DNA from: CAVUFH01 sp963740835
GTDB lineage: Bacteria > Actinomycetota > Acidimicrobiia > IMCC26256 > PALSA-610
Assembly (NCBI GenBank): GCA_963740835.1
Contig: CAVUFH010000003.1
Location: forward strand, 248,001-312,000
Reading direction: 5' to 3'
Length of the DNA: 64,000 nt
Part shown: positions 25,706 to 34,049 of the stretch, piece by piece
Layout of the letters: the number at the start of each line of letters is the position of its first letter
Position numbering within the stretch: position 1 is the first letter of the stretch
Program-made: the position numbers and the translations under genes
Notes under the pieces: model-generated
The model's input: the letters and a program-made list of their open reading frames with translations, nothing else
What the model was told of the DNA's origin: nothing
The model's database searches: none

Positions 25706-27142
25706 TCAGATGTCGTAGTACAGGTAGAACTCCCATGGGTGCGGGCGGAGTTGCACCTGGTCGATCTCGTGCTCGGTCTTGTACGCAATCCACGTGTCGA
25801 TGACGTCGGGCGTGAAGACGTCACCTTTCAGCATGAACTCGTGGTCGGCCTTCAGCGCGGCGAGCGCCTCGTTGAGCGAGCCGGGAACCTGCGGCACCGA
25901 CGCGAGCTCTTCGGGCGGCAGGTCGTACAGGTCCTTGTCGACCGGCGTCGGCGGCTCGATGCGGTTCTGGATCCCGTCGAGGCCGGCCATCAACATCGCG
26001 GAGAACGCCAGGTACGGGTTGCACGACGGGTCGGGACAGCGGAACTCGAGCCGCTTCGCCTTCGGGCTCTTCGAGTACAGCGGGATGCGCACCGACGCCG
26101 ACCGGTTGCGCTGCGAGTACACGAGGTTGACCGGCGCTTCGTATCCGGGCACGAGCCGCTTGTACGAGTTTGTCGTCGGGTTCGAGAACGCGAGGATCGC
26201 GGGCGCGTGCGTGAGCAAACCGCCGATGTACCAGCGCGCCATGTCCGAGAGGCCGGCGTAGCCCTTCTCGTCGAAGAACAGCGGCTCTCCGCCCTTCCAC
26301 AGCGACTGGTGGACGTGCATGCCCGAACCGTTGTCCATGAACAGTGGCTTCGGCATGAACGTCACCGAGTAACCCGCGGCGCGCGCGACGTTCTTCACCA
26401 CGTACTTGTAGAGCATGAGCTTGTCGGCCATGCGCGCGAGCGAGTCGAAGCGCATGTCGATCTCGGCCTGACCCGCCGTGCCGACCTCGTGGTGCTGCAC
26501 CTCGATCGGGATGCCGACCAGCTCGAGCACGCGCATCATCTCCGAGCGCAAGTCTTGGAACTGGTCCATTGGCGGTACGGGGAAGTACCCCTCCTTGTAC
26601 CGCGGCTTGTACGCGAGGTTCGGGCCGCCGTCGAGCTCGCGCTCGCGTCCGGAGTTCCACACGCCTTCGACCGAATCGAGGAAGTAGTAGCCGGAGTACT
26701 GGTTCTGGTCGAAGCGCACGGAGTCGAAGATGTAGAACTCAGCCTCAGGACCGAAGTACGCGGTATCGGCGAGCCCGGTCGACGCGAGGTACGACTCCGC
26801 CTTCGAGACGATGTAGCGCGGGTCGCGGCTGTACGGCTCACCCGTCAGCGGATCGCGCACGAAGCAGTTGATGTTGAGCGTCGGGTGCTGGCGGAACGGA
26901 TCGATCACCGCCGTGCTCGGATCCGGGATCAGGAGCATGTCGGACTCCTGGATCTCCTGGAAGCCGCGGATCGAGGAACCGTCGAAGCCGAGACCGTCCT
27001 CGAACACGTCCTCGGAGAGCTCGTGCGCGGGGATCGAGAAGTGCTGCATCAACCCCGGGAGGTCGCAGAACCGCACATCGATCACATCGATGCCGTTGTC
27101 CTTGATGAGCTTGAGGACGTCGCCGGGCGTGCGGTCTTCCAC
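25706..27142 (-). CDS. glnA: Type I glutamine synthetase (adenylylatable)
   Basis: 478 residues from ATG 27142. GS-I signatures: FDGSSIRGF, the Glu-containing GPEAEFYIF, NGSGMHVHQSLW, the ATP site KPLFMDNGSGMH, and RNRSASVRIP. Tyr406 in DKDLYDLPPEE matches the adenylylation site of GSI-beta, so GlnE (glnE, 15658-18438) can regulate it. It condenses ammonia and glutamate to glutamine in the cytoplasm. It is followed, in the same direction upstream, by glnII across a terminator-like hairpin. Confidence 0.97.
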   Translation of the reverse strand: MEDRTPGDVLKLIKDNGIDVIDVRFCDLPGLMQHFSIPAHELSEDVFEDGLGFDGSSIRGFQEIQESDMLLIPDPSTAVIDPFRQHPTLNINCFVRDPLTGEPYSRDPRYIVSKAESYLASTGLADTAYFGPEAEFYIFDSVRFDQNQYSGYYFLDSVEGVWNSGRERELDGGPNLAYKPRYKEGYFPVPPMDQFQDLRSEMMRVLELVGIPIEVQHHEVGTAGQAEIDMRFDSLARMADKLMLYKYVVKNVARAAGYSVTFMPKPLFMDNGSGMHVHQSLWKGGEPLFFDEKGYAGLSDMARWYIGGLLTHAPAILAFSNPTTNSYKRLVPGYEAPVNLVYSQRNRSASVRIPLYSKSPKAKRLEFRCPDPSCNPYLAFSAMLMAGLDGIQNRIEPPTPVDKDLYDLPPEELASVPQVPGSLNEALAALKADHEFMLKGDVFTPDVIDTWIAYKTEHEIDQVQLRPHPWEFYLYYDI

Positions 27143-27185
27143 GGTGCAACCCCTTTTGTTCGATGCTCAGTGAGCGGTGACGCGA

Positions 27186-27217
27186 GCGAGCGCCGCGCAG
27201 TCTCGCGCGGCGCTCGC
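27186..27217 (-). terminator. 13-bp stem-loop downstream of glnII
   Basis: GCGAGCGCCGCGC (27186-27198) pairs perfectly with GCGCGGCGCTCGC (27205-27217) around a 6-nt loop. It lies between the glnII stop (27250) and the glnA start (27142) on the same strand. The very stable stem suggests a terminator or attenuator that separates the two genes, though no U-tract follows. Confidence 0.6.
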
Positions 27218-27249
27218 CGTTGCGCTCATGCTCGCTTGTGCATTACGTC

Positions 27250-28251
27250 TCAGAACTCGCCGCTGCACACCGTCTCGGTGATGAGGCGCGTCACGACGTA
27301 CGGGTCCATGTTGGCGTTCGGGCGACGGTCCTCGATGTAGCCCTTCTTGTCGACCTCGACCTGCCACGGGATGCGTACCGACGCGCCCCGGTCCGAGACG
27401 CCGTAGCTGAACTCGTTCCAGGGCGCAGTCTCGTGCATGCCGGTCAGGCGATGTTCGATCTCGGCGCCGTAGTGCTCGACGTGCTCCGCGGCCCGCTTGC
27501 CCAGCGCTTCACACGCCTTGATGATCGGGTCGTAGCTCTCGCGCATCGCCTTCGTCGAGAAGTTGGTGTGCGCGCCCGCGCCGTTCCAGTCACCCTTCAC
27601 CGGCTTGGGGTCGAGCGTGGCCGCGATTCCTGCCTCCTCTGCGATCCGGTACAGGAGGTAGCGAGCCATCCAGAGTTGGTCGGAGACGTCCAGCGGCGAC
27701 AACGGCCCGACCTGGAACTCCCATTGTCCGGGCATCACTTCCGCGTTGATGCCGGAGATGCCGAGGCCGGCTTCGACGCACGCGTCGAGGTGCGCCTCGA
27801 CGACGTCGCGGCCGTACACCTCGTCGGCACCGATGCCGCAGTAGTAGAAGCCCTGCGGCGCGGGGAACCCGCCGCCGTCCGGGAAGCCGTGGGGACGCCC
27901 GTCCCGGAAGAACGTGTACTCCTGCTCGATGCCGAACAGCGGCTCGTCGCCCGCGTACTTCTCGGCGATCGGTGCCAGCAACGCGCGCGTGTTGGTCGGG
28001 TGCGGGGTCATGTCGGTGAGCAGCACCTCGCACATGACGAGCTTGTTGTCGCCGCCGCGGATCGGATCGGGGCACGAGAAGACGGGCTTCAACACGCAGT
28101 CCGAGTTGCTGCCCGGAGCCTGGTTCGTGCTCGACCCGTCGAAGCCCCAGATCGGGAGATCCGCGCCGTCCGCGAGCACTTTCGTCTTCGACCGCAGCCG
28201 AGCCGTCGGCTCGGTCCCGTCGATCCAGATGTACTCCGCCTTGTAGACCAC
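27250..28251 (-). CDS. glnII: Type II (eukaryote-like) glutamine synthetase
   Basis: 333 residues from ATG 28251. GSII features: WGFDGSSTNQA, GIEQEYTFF, the NAEVMPGQWEFQVG segment, NGAGAHTNFST and SDRGASVRIP. The short length (about 340) and absence of an adenylylation tyrosine segment distinguish it from GSI. In actinobacteria GlnII is controlled by GlnR at transcription rather than by GlnE. A GlnR-box-like sequence lies 31 bp upstream of its start. Confidence 0.95.
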   Translation of the reverse strand: MVYKAEYIWIDGTEPTARLRSKTKVLADGADLPIWGFDGSSTNQAPGSNSDCVLKPVFSCPDPIRGGDNKLVMCEVLLTDMTPHPTNTRALLAPIAEKYAGDEPLFGIEQEYTFFRDGRPHGFPDGGGFPAPQGFYYCGIGADEVYGRDVVEAHLDACVEAGLGISGINAEVMPGQWEFQVGPLSPLDVSDQLWMARYLLYRIAEEAGIAATLDPKPVKGDWNGAGAHTNFSTKAMRESYDPIIKACEALGKRAAEHVEHYGAEIEHRLTGMHETAPWNEFSYGVSDRGASVRIPWQVEVDKKGYIEDRRPNANMDPYVVTRLITETVCSGEF

Positions 28252-28281
28252 TTCTCGCTCCCTGCCAGCTGGTTCGTATGG

Positions 28282-28297
28282 GTTTCGGGTCGATTTC
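28282..28297. promoter_or_regulatory. Candidate GlnR box
   Basis: GTTTC - 6 nt - ATTTC, which on the minus strand reads GAAAT-n6-GAAAC. This matches the paired 5-mer, 11-bp-period layout of GlnR sites (a-site/b-site). It sits 31 bp upstream of glnII and about 130 bp upstream of the divergent GS gene. A GlnR-type gene lies 1.5 kb away. Confidence 0.5.
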
Positions 28298-28429
28298 CCG
28301 ATGGATCCGTGAGGGTCGCACGGCAGTCTCTCGGTGACCGATTTCCCGGCCGTTGCCTCATTGTGAACGCTCTGTTACCGAGGCCCTCCGGCCCGGGGAA
28401 GCCTCGCGCGCCGTTCCTACACTGCCCGT

Positions 28430-29755
28430 ATGGAGCGCCAGCTCGAGTACGTCCTCCGCACCGTCGAAGAGCGCGGTGTGCGCTTCGTGCGCCTGTGGTT
28501 CACCGATGTCCTCGGCGTCTTGAAGTCGGTCGAGATCACCCCCGCCGAGCTCGAGGTCGCCCTCGAGGAGGGCATGACCTTCGACGGGTCGACGATCGAG
28601 GGCTACAGCCGGATCCAAGAGTCCGACATGATCGCCAAGCCGGACCCGAACACCTTCGAGCTGCTCCCGCTCCAGGACACCGACACCGCGGTCGCCCGCA
28701 TGTTCTGCGACATCGAGATGACCACGGGCGAGCCCTTCCACGGGGATCCCCGCTACGTCCTGAAGCGGAACCTCGAAAAGGCCCGGGAGAAGGGCTTCAC
28801 GTTCTTCGTCGGGCCCGAGATGGAGTTCTTCTACTTCCGTTCGAGCGAGCGCGCCGAGGCCCTCGACTCCGCCGGATACTTCGACCTCACCGCGCACGAC
28901 GTCGGTTCGGAGTTGCGCAAGCAGACCGTGCTGCGCTTGGAAGCGATGGGGATCCCGGTCGAGTACTCGTTCCACGAGAACGGACCGAGCCAGCACGAGA
29001 TCGACCTCCGTTACACGGATGCGCTCACGATGGCCGACAACGTGCAGACGTTCCGGCTCATCGCGAAGGAAGTCGCGCACGATCACGGCTGCTACGCGAC
29101 GTTCATGCCAAAGCCGATCGCGGGTGCGTTCGGCTCGGGGATGCACTCGCACCTCTCGTTGTTCGAGGGCGACGTGAACGCGTTCCACGATCCCGGCGAC
29201 GAGTACGGACTCTCGAAGGTCGCAAAGCACTTCATCGCGGGCCTGCTCGTACACGCCGACGAGATCACCAGCATCACGAACCAGTGGGTCAACTCGTACA
29301 AGCGCCTGATCCCCGGCTACGAAGCACCCGTTTACAAGTGCTGGGCGCGCAACAACCGTTCTGCGCTCGTGCGCGTCCCACTCCCGAAGCGCGGGAAGAA
29401 CGAGTCGAGTCGCATCGAGTTCCGTGCCCCGGACCCCGCGTGCAACCCGTACCTCGCGTTCTCGTTGATGCTCGCGGCCGGCCTCAAGGGCATCGATGAG
29501 GGCTACGACCTACCGCCCGAAGCGACCGACAACATCTACGAGCTCACAGACGAAGAACGGATGGCCGAAGGCATCGGATCGCTGCCGGGGTCGCTGCGCG
29601 ATGCGCTCGACGCGATGGAGCATTCGGAGCTCGTCGCCGAGGCACTCGGTGAGCACGTCTTCGAGAACTTCCTGATCAACAAGCGTCGGGAGTGGGCCGA
29701 CTACAAGGCGTACGTCACCCCGTTCGAGATCGAGCGCTACCTCGGTACGCTTTGA
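28430..29755 (+). CDS. Second type I glutamine synthetase (GlnA-like, not adenylylatable)
   Basis: 441 residues from ATG 28430. It has GS-I motifs (FDGSTIEGYSRIQESDM, GPEMEFFYF, GSGMHSHLSLF, RNNRSALVRVP) but is shorter than GlnA and has NIYELTDEER where GlnA has LYDLPPEE, so GlnE control is unlikely. It resembles GSI-alpha or the GlnA2/GlnA4-type paralogues of streptomycetes, some of which act on polyamines or other amines; glutamine synthesis is still possible. It is followed by the GlnR-type gene with only 20 bp between. Confidence 0.9.
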   Translation: MERQLEYVLRTVEERGVRFVRLWFTDVLGVLKSVEITPAELEVALEEGMTFDGSTIEGYSRIQESDMIAKPDPNTFELLPLQDTDTAVARMFCDIEMTTGEPFHGDPRYVLKRNLEKAREKGFTFFVGPEMEFFYFRSSERAEALDSAGYFDLTAHDVGSELRKQTVLRLEAMGIPVEYSFHENGPSQHEIDLRYTDALTMADNVQTFRLIAKEVAHDHGCYATFMPKPIAGAFGSGMHSHLSLFEGDVNAFHDPGDEYGLSKVAKHFIAGLLVHADEITSITNQWVNSYKRLIPGYEAPVYKCWARNNRSALVRVPLPKRGKNESSRIEFRAPDPACNPYLAFSLMLAAGLKGIDEGYDLPPEATDNIYELTDEERMAEGIGSLPGSLRDALDAMEHSELVAEALGEHVFENFLINKRREWADYKAYVTPFEIERYLGTL

Positions 29756-29775
29756 AGGATGCGTTGGCGGGCTCC

Positions 29776-30483
29776 GTGACCGACATCCTTCTCGTCTTCC
29801 CGGATCCGCCCGCGCCCCTGCTCGCGCAGACGCTCGACCTCGCGGGACACCGGTGGAAGTCGGTGAGCAACGCCACGCTCGCGATGCAGCACGAACCGGC
29901 CGACGGCTGGAGCGGCGCGATCGTCTGCGCCGACGACGACCCCGAAGGGGCGTTCTCGATGTGCCGGTCGCTGCGCAAGGGCGACAGCCCGGTGCAGTCG
30001 ATCCTCTTGCTCGTGTCCGGCGGCCAGTTGCACGAGCTCGAGCACCGCGAAGATCTCTTCGACGACTTCTGCCTCACTCCGTTCCATCCGAAGGAGCTCG
30101 AGGCGCGCGTGCGTCATCTGATGTTCCGCGCCGGGCGCGGCGGGAGCCCGGAGCTCGCGTCCTACGGCGACCTCGTCTTGAACTTCGAGACGTACCAGGC
30201 CGGCATCGAGGGCAAGCCGCTCGACCTCACCTACATGGAGTACGAGCTGCTGAAGTTCTTCGTGACGCATCCGGGCAAGGTGTTCACGCGCGAGCAGCTG
30301 CTGTCACGGGTTTGGGGCTACGAGTACTACGGAGGCGCGCGCACCGTGGACGTCCACGTGCGGCGGTTGCGAGCGAAGCTGGGCGAAGAGCACGCGTACC
30401 TGATCCAGACCGTGCGCTCGGTCGGGTACCGCTTCGGCCAGGGGCGCTGGCCCGCGGCTCAGGCCGAGGCCGCGGAGTCCTGA
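29776..30483 (+). CDS. glnR: GlnR-type OmpR-family orphan regulator
   Basis: 235 residues from GTG 29776; an upstream TTG at 29752 overlapping the GS stop is the alternative. The N-terminal receiver-like domain lacks the normal phospho-acceptor pattern (SGAIVCADDDPEG), as in GlnR. The C-terminal winged helix reads LDLTYMEYELLKFF, REQLLSRVWGYEYYGG and RTVDVHVRRLRAKLG, very close to GlnR of actinobacteria. GlnR activates or represses glutamine synthetase and ammonium genes. It probably shares a transcript with the preceding GS gene. Confidence 0.85.
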   Translation: MTDILLVFPDPPAPLLAQTLDLAGHRWKSVSNATLAMQHEPADGWSGAIVCADDDPEGAFSMCRSLRKGDSPVQSILLLVSGGQLHELEHREDLFDDFCLTPFHPKELEARVRHLMFRAGRGGSPELASYGDLVLNFETYQAGIEGKPLDLTYMEYELLKFFVTHPGKVFTREQLLSRVWGYEYYGGARTVDVHVRRLRAKLGEEHAYLIQTVRSVGYRFGQGRWPAAQAEAAES

Positions 30484-30617
30484 GCGCCGCCGGCGTGCGC
30501 GTCGGCGTCCTCGCTCGACTCCCAGCCAATCAGCGCGGACCAGATTCCGCCACCGGCGAAGATCGCGATCGGCCCGATCACGAACAGCGCCAGCAGGATC
30601 AACACCACTCCAACCAT
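30459..30617 (-). CDS. 52-residue single-pass membrane protein
   Basis: From ATG 30617: a hydrophobic helix (VGVVLILLALFVIGPIAIFA) followed by an acidic tail with many Ala, Asp and Ser. The stop overlaps the 3' end of the GlnR-type gene on the other strand by 25 bp. The ribosome binding site is weak. The clean membrane segment and charged tail favour a real small gene; the function is unknown. Confidence 0.5.
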   Translation of the reverse strand: MVGVVLILLALFVIGPIAIFAGGGIWSALIGWESSEDADAHAGGAQDSAASA

Positions 30618-30663
30618 GCGCCCGAGGCTACCGGGCGCCGTCTCGATCAGGTGGCGAAAGCTG

Positions 30664-30718
30664 CCATCTGATTGTCGCCTGATGCACCGCTGAGGTGCAC
30701 GGAACACCAATCAGATGG
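30664..30718 (-). terminator. Nested stem-loop downstream of ridA
   Basis: Outer arms CCATCTGATTG (30664-30674) and CAATCAGATGG (30708-30718) pair perfectly; inside them TGCACC (30683-30688) and GGTGCA (30694-30699) form a second hairpin. It begins 9 bp past the ridA stop, where a terminator for the XDH-ridA transcript is expected. The two-tier shape is unusual for a simple terminator. Confidence 0.55.
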
Positions 30719-30726
30719 TTGAGTTT

Positions 30727-31110
30727 CTACGCGCGGGTGTAAGCCCAGGCTTCGATCTCGACGAGGGCGCCGCCGGGAAGGCCGGCGACCTGAACGGTCG
30801 AGCGCGCGGGGCGGTGGTCGCCCATGGCTTCGGCGTAGACCGCGTTGACGGTGCCGAAGTCGGCGAGGTCGGTGACGAAGACGAGCGTCTTGGCGACGTC
30901 GTGCAACGACGCGCCGCAGTCGCCGAGCACCGCGGCGATGTTCGCGAACGTCTGCCGGGCTTGCGCCTCGACGCCGTCGACGACCTTGCCGGTCTCGGGG
31001 TCGAGCCCGACCTGGCCCGCAAGGACGATCCAGTCACCGGCGCGGACGGCGGGCGAGTACGGGCCGGCAACCGGCGGCGCACTCGGGGTCGGGAGCGGCT
31101 GCACAGCCAT
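30727..31110 (-). CDS. ridA: RidA-family enamine/imine deaminase
   Basis: 127 residues from ATG 31110 with GGAGGT upstream. RidA signatures: GPYSPAVRAGDWIVLAGQVG, QTFANIAAVL, and RSTVQVAGLPGGALVEIEAWA with the catalytic Arg and terminal Glu. It hydrolyses reactive enamines from PLP enzymes. It starts 2 bp after the stop of the xanthine-dehydrogenase-like gene, so the two are probably one operon. Confidence 0.9.
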   Translation of the reverse strand: MAVQPLPTPSAPPVAGPYSPAVRAGDWIVLAGQVGLDPETGKVVDGVEAQARQTFANIAAVLGDCGASLHDVAKTLVFVTDLADFGTVNAVYAEAMGDHRPARSTVQVAGLPGGALVEIEAWAYTRA

Positions 31111-31112
31111 CG

Positions 31113-32801
31113 CTACCTCCGAAGGAGTCGGGACACGCGAGCGTCGCGCGCGGGGAACGTATCGGGCCGGGCGCCTTCCGCACGGGTGAGCGCGTTCCAC
31201 GCCGCCGCCGCGACGGCGGCGAAGACTGCCTCGGACGCCCGCGCCCGCGGTGGTCCGGGGTCCTCGAGGACGGTGATCGACACGGAAGGCATGTCGCGCG
31301 CGCGGATGATCCCGAACGACCGGATCGTCAGGTCGTGCACCTCGCCAGTGTCCGGATCGACGGCGATCGACTCGGTGAGCACCCAGCCCAAGGCCATGTG
31401 CACCGCGCCGAGCGCGTACGAGCGCAACACGACATCGTCGAGCGGATCTCCTGCCGCGATGCGCACGACGACACCGGCGAGTCGACCCGTCGTGTCGTCG
31501 AACATGACGCGTGCACCGGCGCGCGCGCCCGACGGAGTGACGACAAGAGTGTCGAGCAGCGCGGCGTCGTCGGTCAGCGTCGATCGATCGACGCCGGCCG
31601 CATCGAGCGCGCCTTCGGCGAGCACCGCTTGCTCGGCCAAGCCGTAGGCCCGCAACTCCGACCCCACCGGCGGCCCCGCGATGTCGACGGTCTGCCAGCG
31701 CGCGTCGACTTCGCAGCGGTAGCTACCAGGCCACAGTGCGCCGGGAGCGACGCGAGCCGCACGCCCCACGATCTCGACGCGCCCGGCGCGCCACATCGCG
31801 GTCGCACTGATCGGTGGCCGCTTGGGTCCGAGCCGGACGACGTCTTCGCGCGAGTACACGACGCGCACCGTGCGGCCGAACCGCGTCGCCAGTTCACGCG
31901 CGACGTCGGGCGCGCGTGAGTGTCCCTTACCGCCGAACGCGCCGCCGTTCGCGAGCGGTGATACCGGTTCGCCACCGGGTTCGCACCACGACGCGTCGGG
32001 CTCGAGGTACGCGGGCTCGACCCATGACGTCGCCAGCCGCACGCCTCCGTCCGGCAACGGCAGCAACGGCAACGGCGGCGCAGCATCGGCCGTGGTGCGC
32101 CTGCCCTGCACCTTGCCCGCGGCCGCGCGCGCCTCCTCCAGCGTTTCGGCGATCACCCACTGCAGGCCGTGCGCGGCGGTCGACTCCGCGTCGGACTCGG
32201 GTGGTCGCGGAATCGCCACGAGCGAGTCTCGGGGCGCGGTGTCGTCGGCGAACCCGCCGCCACCGAGCGGTACCGACGGATCAACGCGTTGCGCGACCCC
32301 GCCTTCGAGCTGCGCACGCGCCGCAGCCGCGCCCAGATCGCGTACGCCGGCCCCTACCGTGACTCCCGTGGTATCCAGCGCTTCATACACCGTGCGCCAA
32401 CCCGTGCACCGGCAGAGGTGTGCGGCCAGCGCCCGATCGAGCGCGGGCCGGCGTGCGGCGGCGGCGCGCATCACGATGCCGGGAGTGCAGAACCCGCACT
32501 GCGATCCGCCGGTCGCCACGAACGCGGCAGCCATCGCGTCACGCGTGGCGGGATCGAGCCCTTCCACCGTCATCACCGACCGGCCCGCGACGCGCGCCGC
32601 GGCGGTGACACACGCGACTCTCGCGTCACCGTCGACGAGCACGGTGCAACACCCGCACTGGCCCTGTGGCGCGCAGCCGTCCTTCACCGAGACCAGGCCG
32701 AGCCGCTCCCGCAGAACCGAGAGCAACGATTCCCCGGGTTCGACCGGGACGTCGACGACAACGTCGTTGCAGGTGAACGTCACCCGATCCGTCACGCGCA
32801 C
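31113..32801 (-). CDS. Compact xanthine-dehydrogenase-like fusion: 2Fe-2S domain plus molybdopterin-binding domain
   Basis: 562 residues (GTG 32801; GTG 32795 is better spaced from GGAGG). Residues 1-150 are a CoxS-like two-cluster ferredoxin: CAPQGQCGCC, CGFCTPGIVM and HLCRCTGW. The remaining ~400 residues look like part of the molybdopterin large subunit, with GGAFGGKG, PPISATAMWRAG and a C-terminal FGIIRARDMPSVSITVLED. A full CoxL subunit is about 750-800 residues, so the catalytic part is truncated by half, and the FAD subunit is missing. It may be a real reduced enzyme or a degenerate one. The substrate is unknown. Confidence 0.8.
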   Translation of the reverse strand: MRVTDRVTFTCNDVVVDVPVEPGESLLSVLRERLGLVSVKDGCAPQGQCGCCTVLVDGDARVACVTAAARVAGRSVMTVEGLDPATRDAMAAAFVATGGSQCGFCTPGIVMRAAAARRPALDRALAAHLCRCTGWRTVYEALDTTGVTVGAGVRDLGAAAARAQLEGGVAQRVDPSVPLGGGGFADDTAPRDSLVAIPRPPESDAESTAAHGLQWVIAETLEEARAAAGKVQGRRTTADAAPPLPLLPLPDGGVRLATSWVEPAYLEPDASWCEPGGEPVSPLANGGAFGGKGHSRAPDVARELATRFGRTVRVVYSREDVVRLGPKRPPISATAMWRAGRVEIVGRAARVAPGALWPGSYRCEVDARWQTVDIAGPPVGSELRAYGLAEQAVLAEGALDAAGVDRSTLTDDAALLDTLVVTPSGARAGARVMFDDTTGRLAGVVVRIAAGDPLDDVVLRSYALGAVHMALGWVLTESIAVDPDTGEVHDLTIRSFGIIRARDMPSVSITVLEDPGPPRARASEAVFAAVAAAAWNALTRAEGARPDTFPARDARVSRLLRR

Positions 32802-32824
32802 CTCCGGATCGGCAGGATAGGAGC

Positions 32825-33700
32825 ATGGTCTCCCGCCGGAATTTCCTCGCCCTCGCGGGCGGCATCGTCGTGCTCGCCGCCTGCGGCGGCAGCAGTGACG
32901 ACAGCAGCAGCGGGACCGCCGGGAACACCCTGAACCACGACCACCCGGACGAGAAGTTCACGGACCTCTCGCCGATCGTGCTGTCGGGCGACCTCTACGC
33001 ATCCGCGGTGCCGCAGCGCTTCGCGTTCGCGATGTCGGCCAAGCAGGGCTTCGCATCGGGCGGCGCGGTGACGCTCGCGGTCGCGCCGCAGGGAACGAAA
33101 CCGACGCAGTTCGTGCCGACGACGCTGTACGAAGCAGGATTGCCGCAGAACCGCGGCGTCTATGTCGTCGACACCGTCTTCGCCAAGGAAGGCATCTGGG
33201 ACGGCGTGGCCGACCGTGACGGCGAGAAGCTCCCCTTCGCGATCCAGGTGAAGAACAAGGCCGACGCGCCGACCATCGCGACGGCCGCGCCGCTCGACGC
33301 GTCGCCGACGACCGCGAACCCCCTCGGTGTCGAGCCCATCTGCACGCGCGACCCGATGTGCCCGTTGCACGATCAGTCGCTCGACACGATCATCGGGAAA
33401 GGCAAGCCGGTCGCGGTGTTGTTCGCGACGCCCGCTCGCTGTCAGTCGCAGTACTGCGGCCCGGTGCTCGACAGCCTTTTGCCGCTCGTCGACACCTACA
33501 AGGACCGCGTGCACATCGTGCACGTCGACATCTACAAGAACCTGCGCACCGACGAGACGTCGCCGACCGTCACTGCGTGGAACATCCCGAGCGAACCCTG
33601 GTTCTTCGGGATCGACGCGACCGGGAAGATCACGACGCGGCTCGACGGCGCCATCGGCCAGGACGAGATGAAAGCTGCGCTCGAGAGCCTGGCGCAGTAG
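32825..33700 (+). CDS. Tat-dependent lipoprotein with thioredoxin-like domain
   Basis: 291 residues from ATG 32825 with ATAGGAG upstream. The N-terminus has a twin-arginine motif (SRRNFLAL) and a lipobox ending at Cys20 (VVLAACG), then a Ser/Gly-rich linker. The C-terminal half is thioredoxin-like with PARCQSQYCGPV (Cys206/Cys211, CX4C rather than CXXC) and a preceding PICTRDPMCP pair. It is likely an extracytoplasmic redox or copper-related lipoprotein. It starts 23 bp from the divergent XDH-like gene. Confidence 0.8.
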   Translation: MVSRRNFLALAGGIVVLAACGGSSDDSSSGTAGNTLNHDHPDEKFTDLSPIVLSGDLYASAVPQRFAFAMSAKQGFASGGAVTLAVAPQGTKPTQFVPTTLYEAGLPQNRGVYVVDTVFAKEGIWDGVADRDGEKLPFAIQVKNKADAPTIATAAPLDASPTTANPLGVEPICTRDPMCPLHDQSLDTIIGKGKPVAVLFATPARCQSQYCGPVLDSLLPLVDTYKDRVHIVHVDIYKNLRTDETSPTVTAWNIPSEPWFFGIDATGKITTRLDGAIGQDEMKAALESLAQ

Positions 33701-33705
33701 CCGGT

Positions 33706-34026
33706 CTACGAGAAGGACTGGCCGCAGCCGCAGGTGCGCTCCGCGTTCGGGTTCGAGATCGTGAACCCGGCGCCCTGGAGGCCGTCCTTGTAGTCGAGCG
33801 ACGCGCCGTTCAGGTACTGGGCGCTGGCGGGGTCGACGACGACCTTGATCTCGCCGTACTCCTGCTCGATGTCGTCGTCGGCGCGCTCGCTGTCGAAGAA
33901 CATGTCGTAGCTCATGCCGGAGCAACCGCCCGGCCGCACCGCGACCCGCAGGAACAGTTCGGGCTGGCCCTCGGCTTCGATGAGCTCCTTGACCTTCGAG
34001 GTCGCAGTCTCAGTCAGAGCGATCAT
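33706..34026 (-). CDS. erpA: ErpA/IscA-type iron-sulfur carrier
   Basis: 106 residues from ATG 34026 with GGAGG upstream. A-type carrier cysteines: PGGCSGMSY and the terminal CGCGQSF. It is cytoplasmic and delivers Fe-S clusters to apoproteins. It is next to a SufR-like regulator and the scaffold ATPase mrp, forming a small Fe-S group. ErpA against IscA/SufA cannot be separated by eye. Confidence 0.9.
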   Translation of the reverse strand: MIALTETATSKVKELIEAEGQPELFLRVAVRPGGCSGMSYDMFFDSERADDDIEQEYGEIKVVVDPASAQYLNGASLDYKDGLQGAGFTISNPNAERTCGCGQSFS

Positions 34027-34049
34027 GCATGTGCCTCCGAGAGGAAAAC

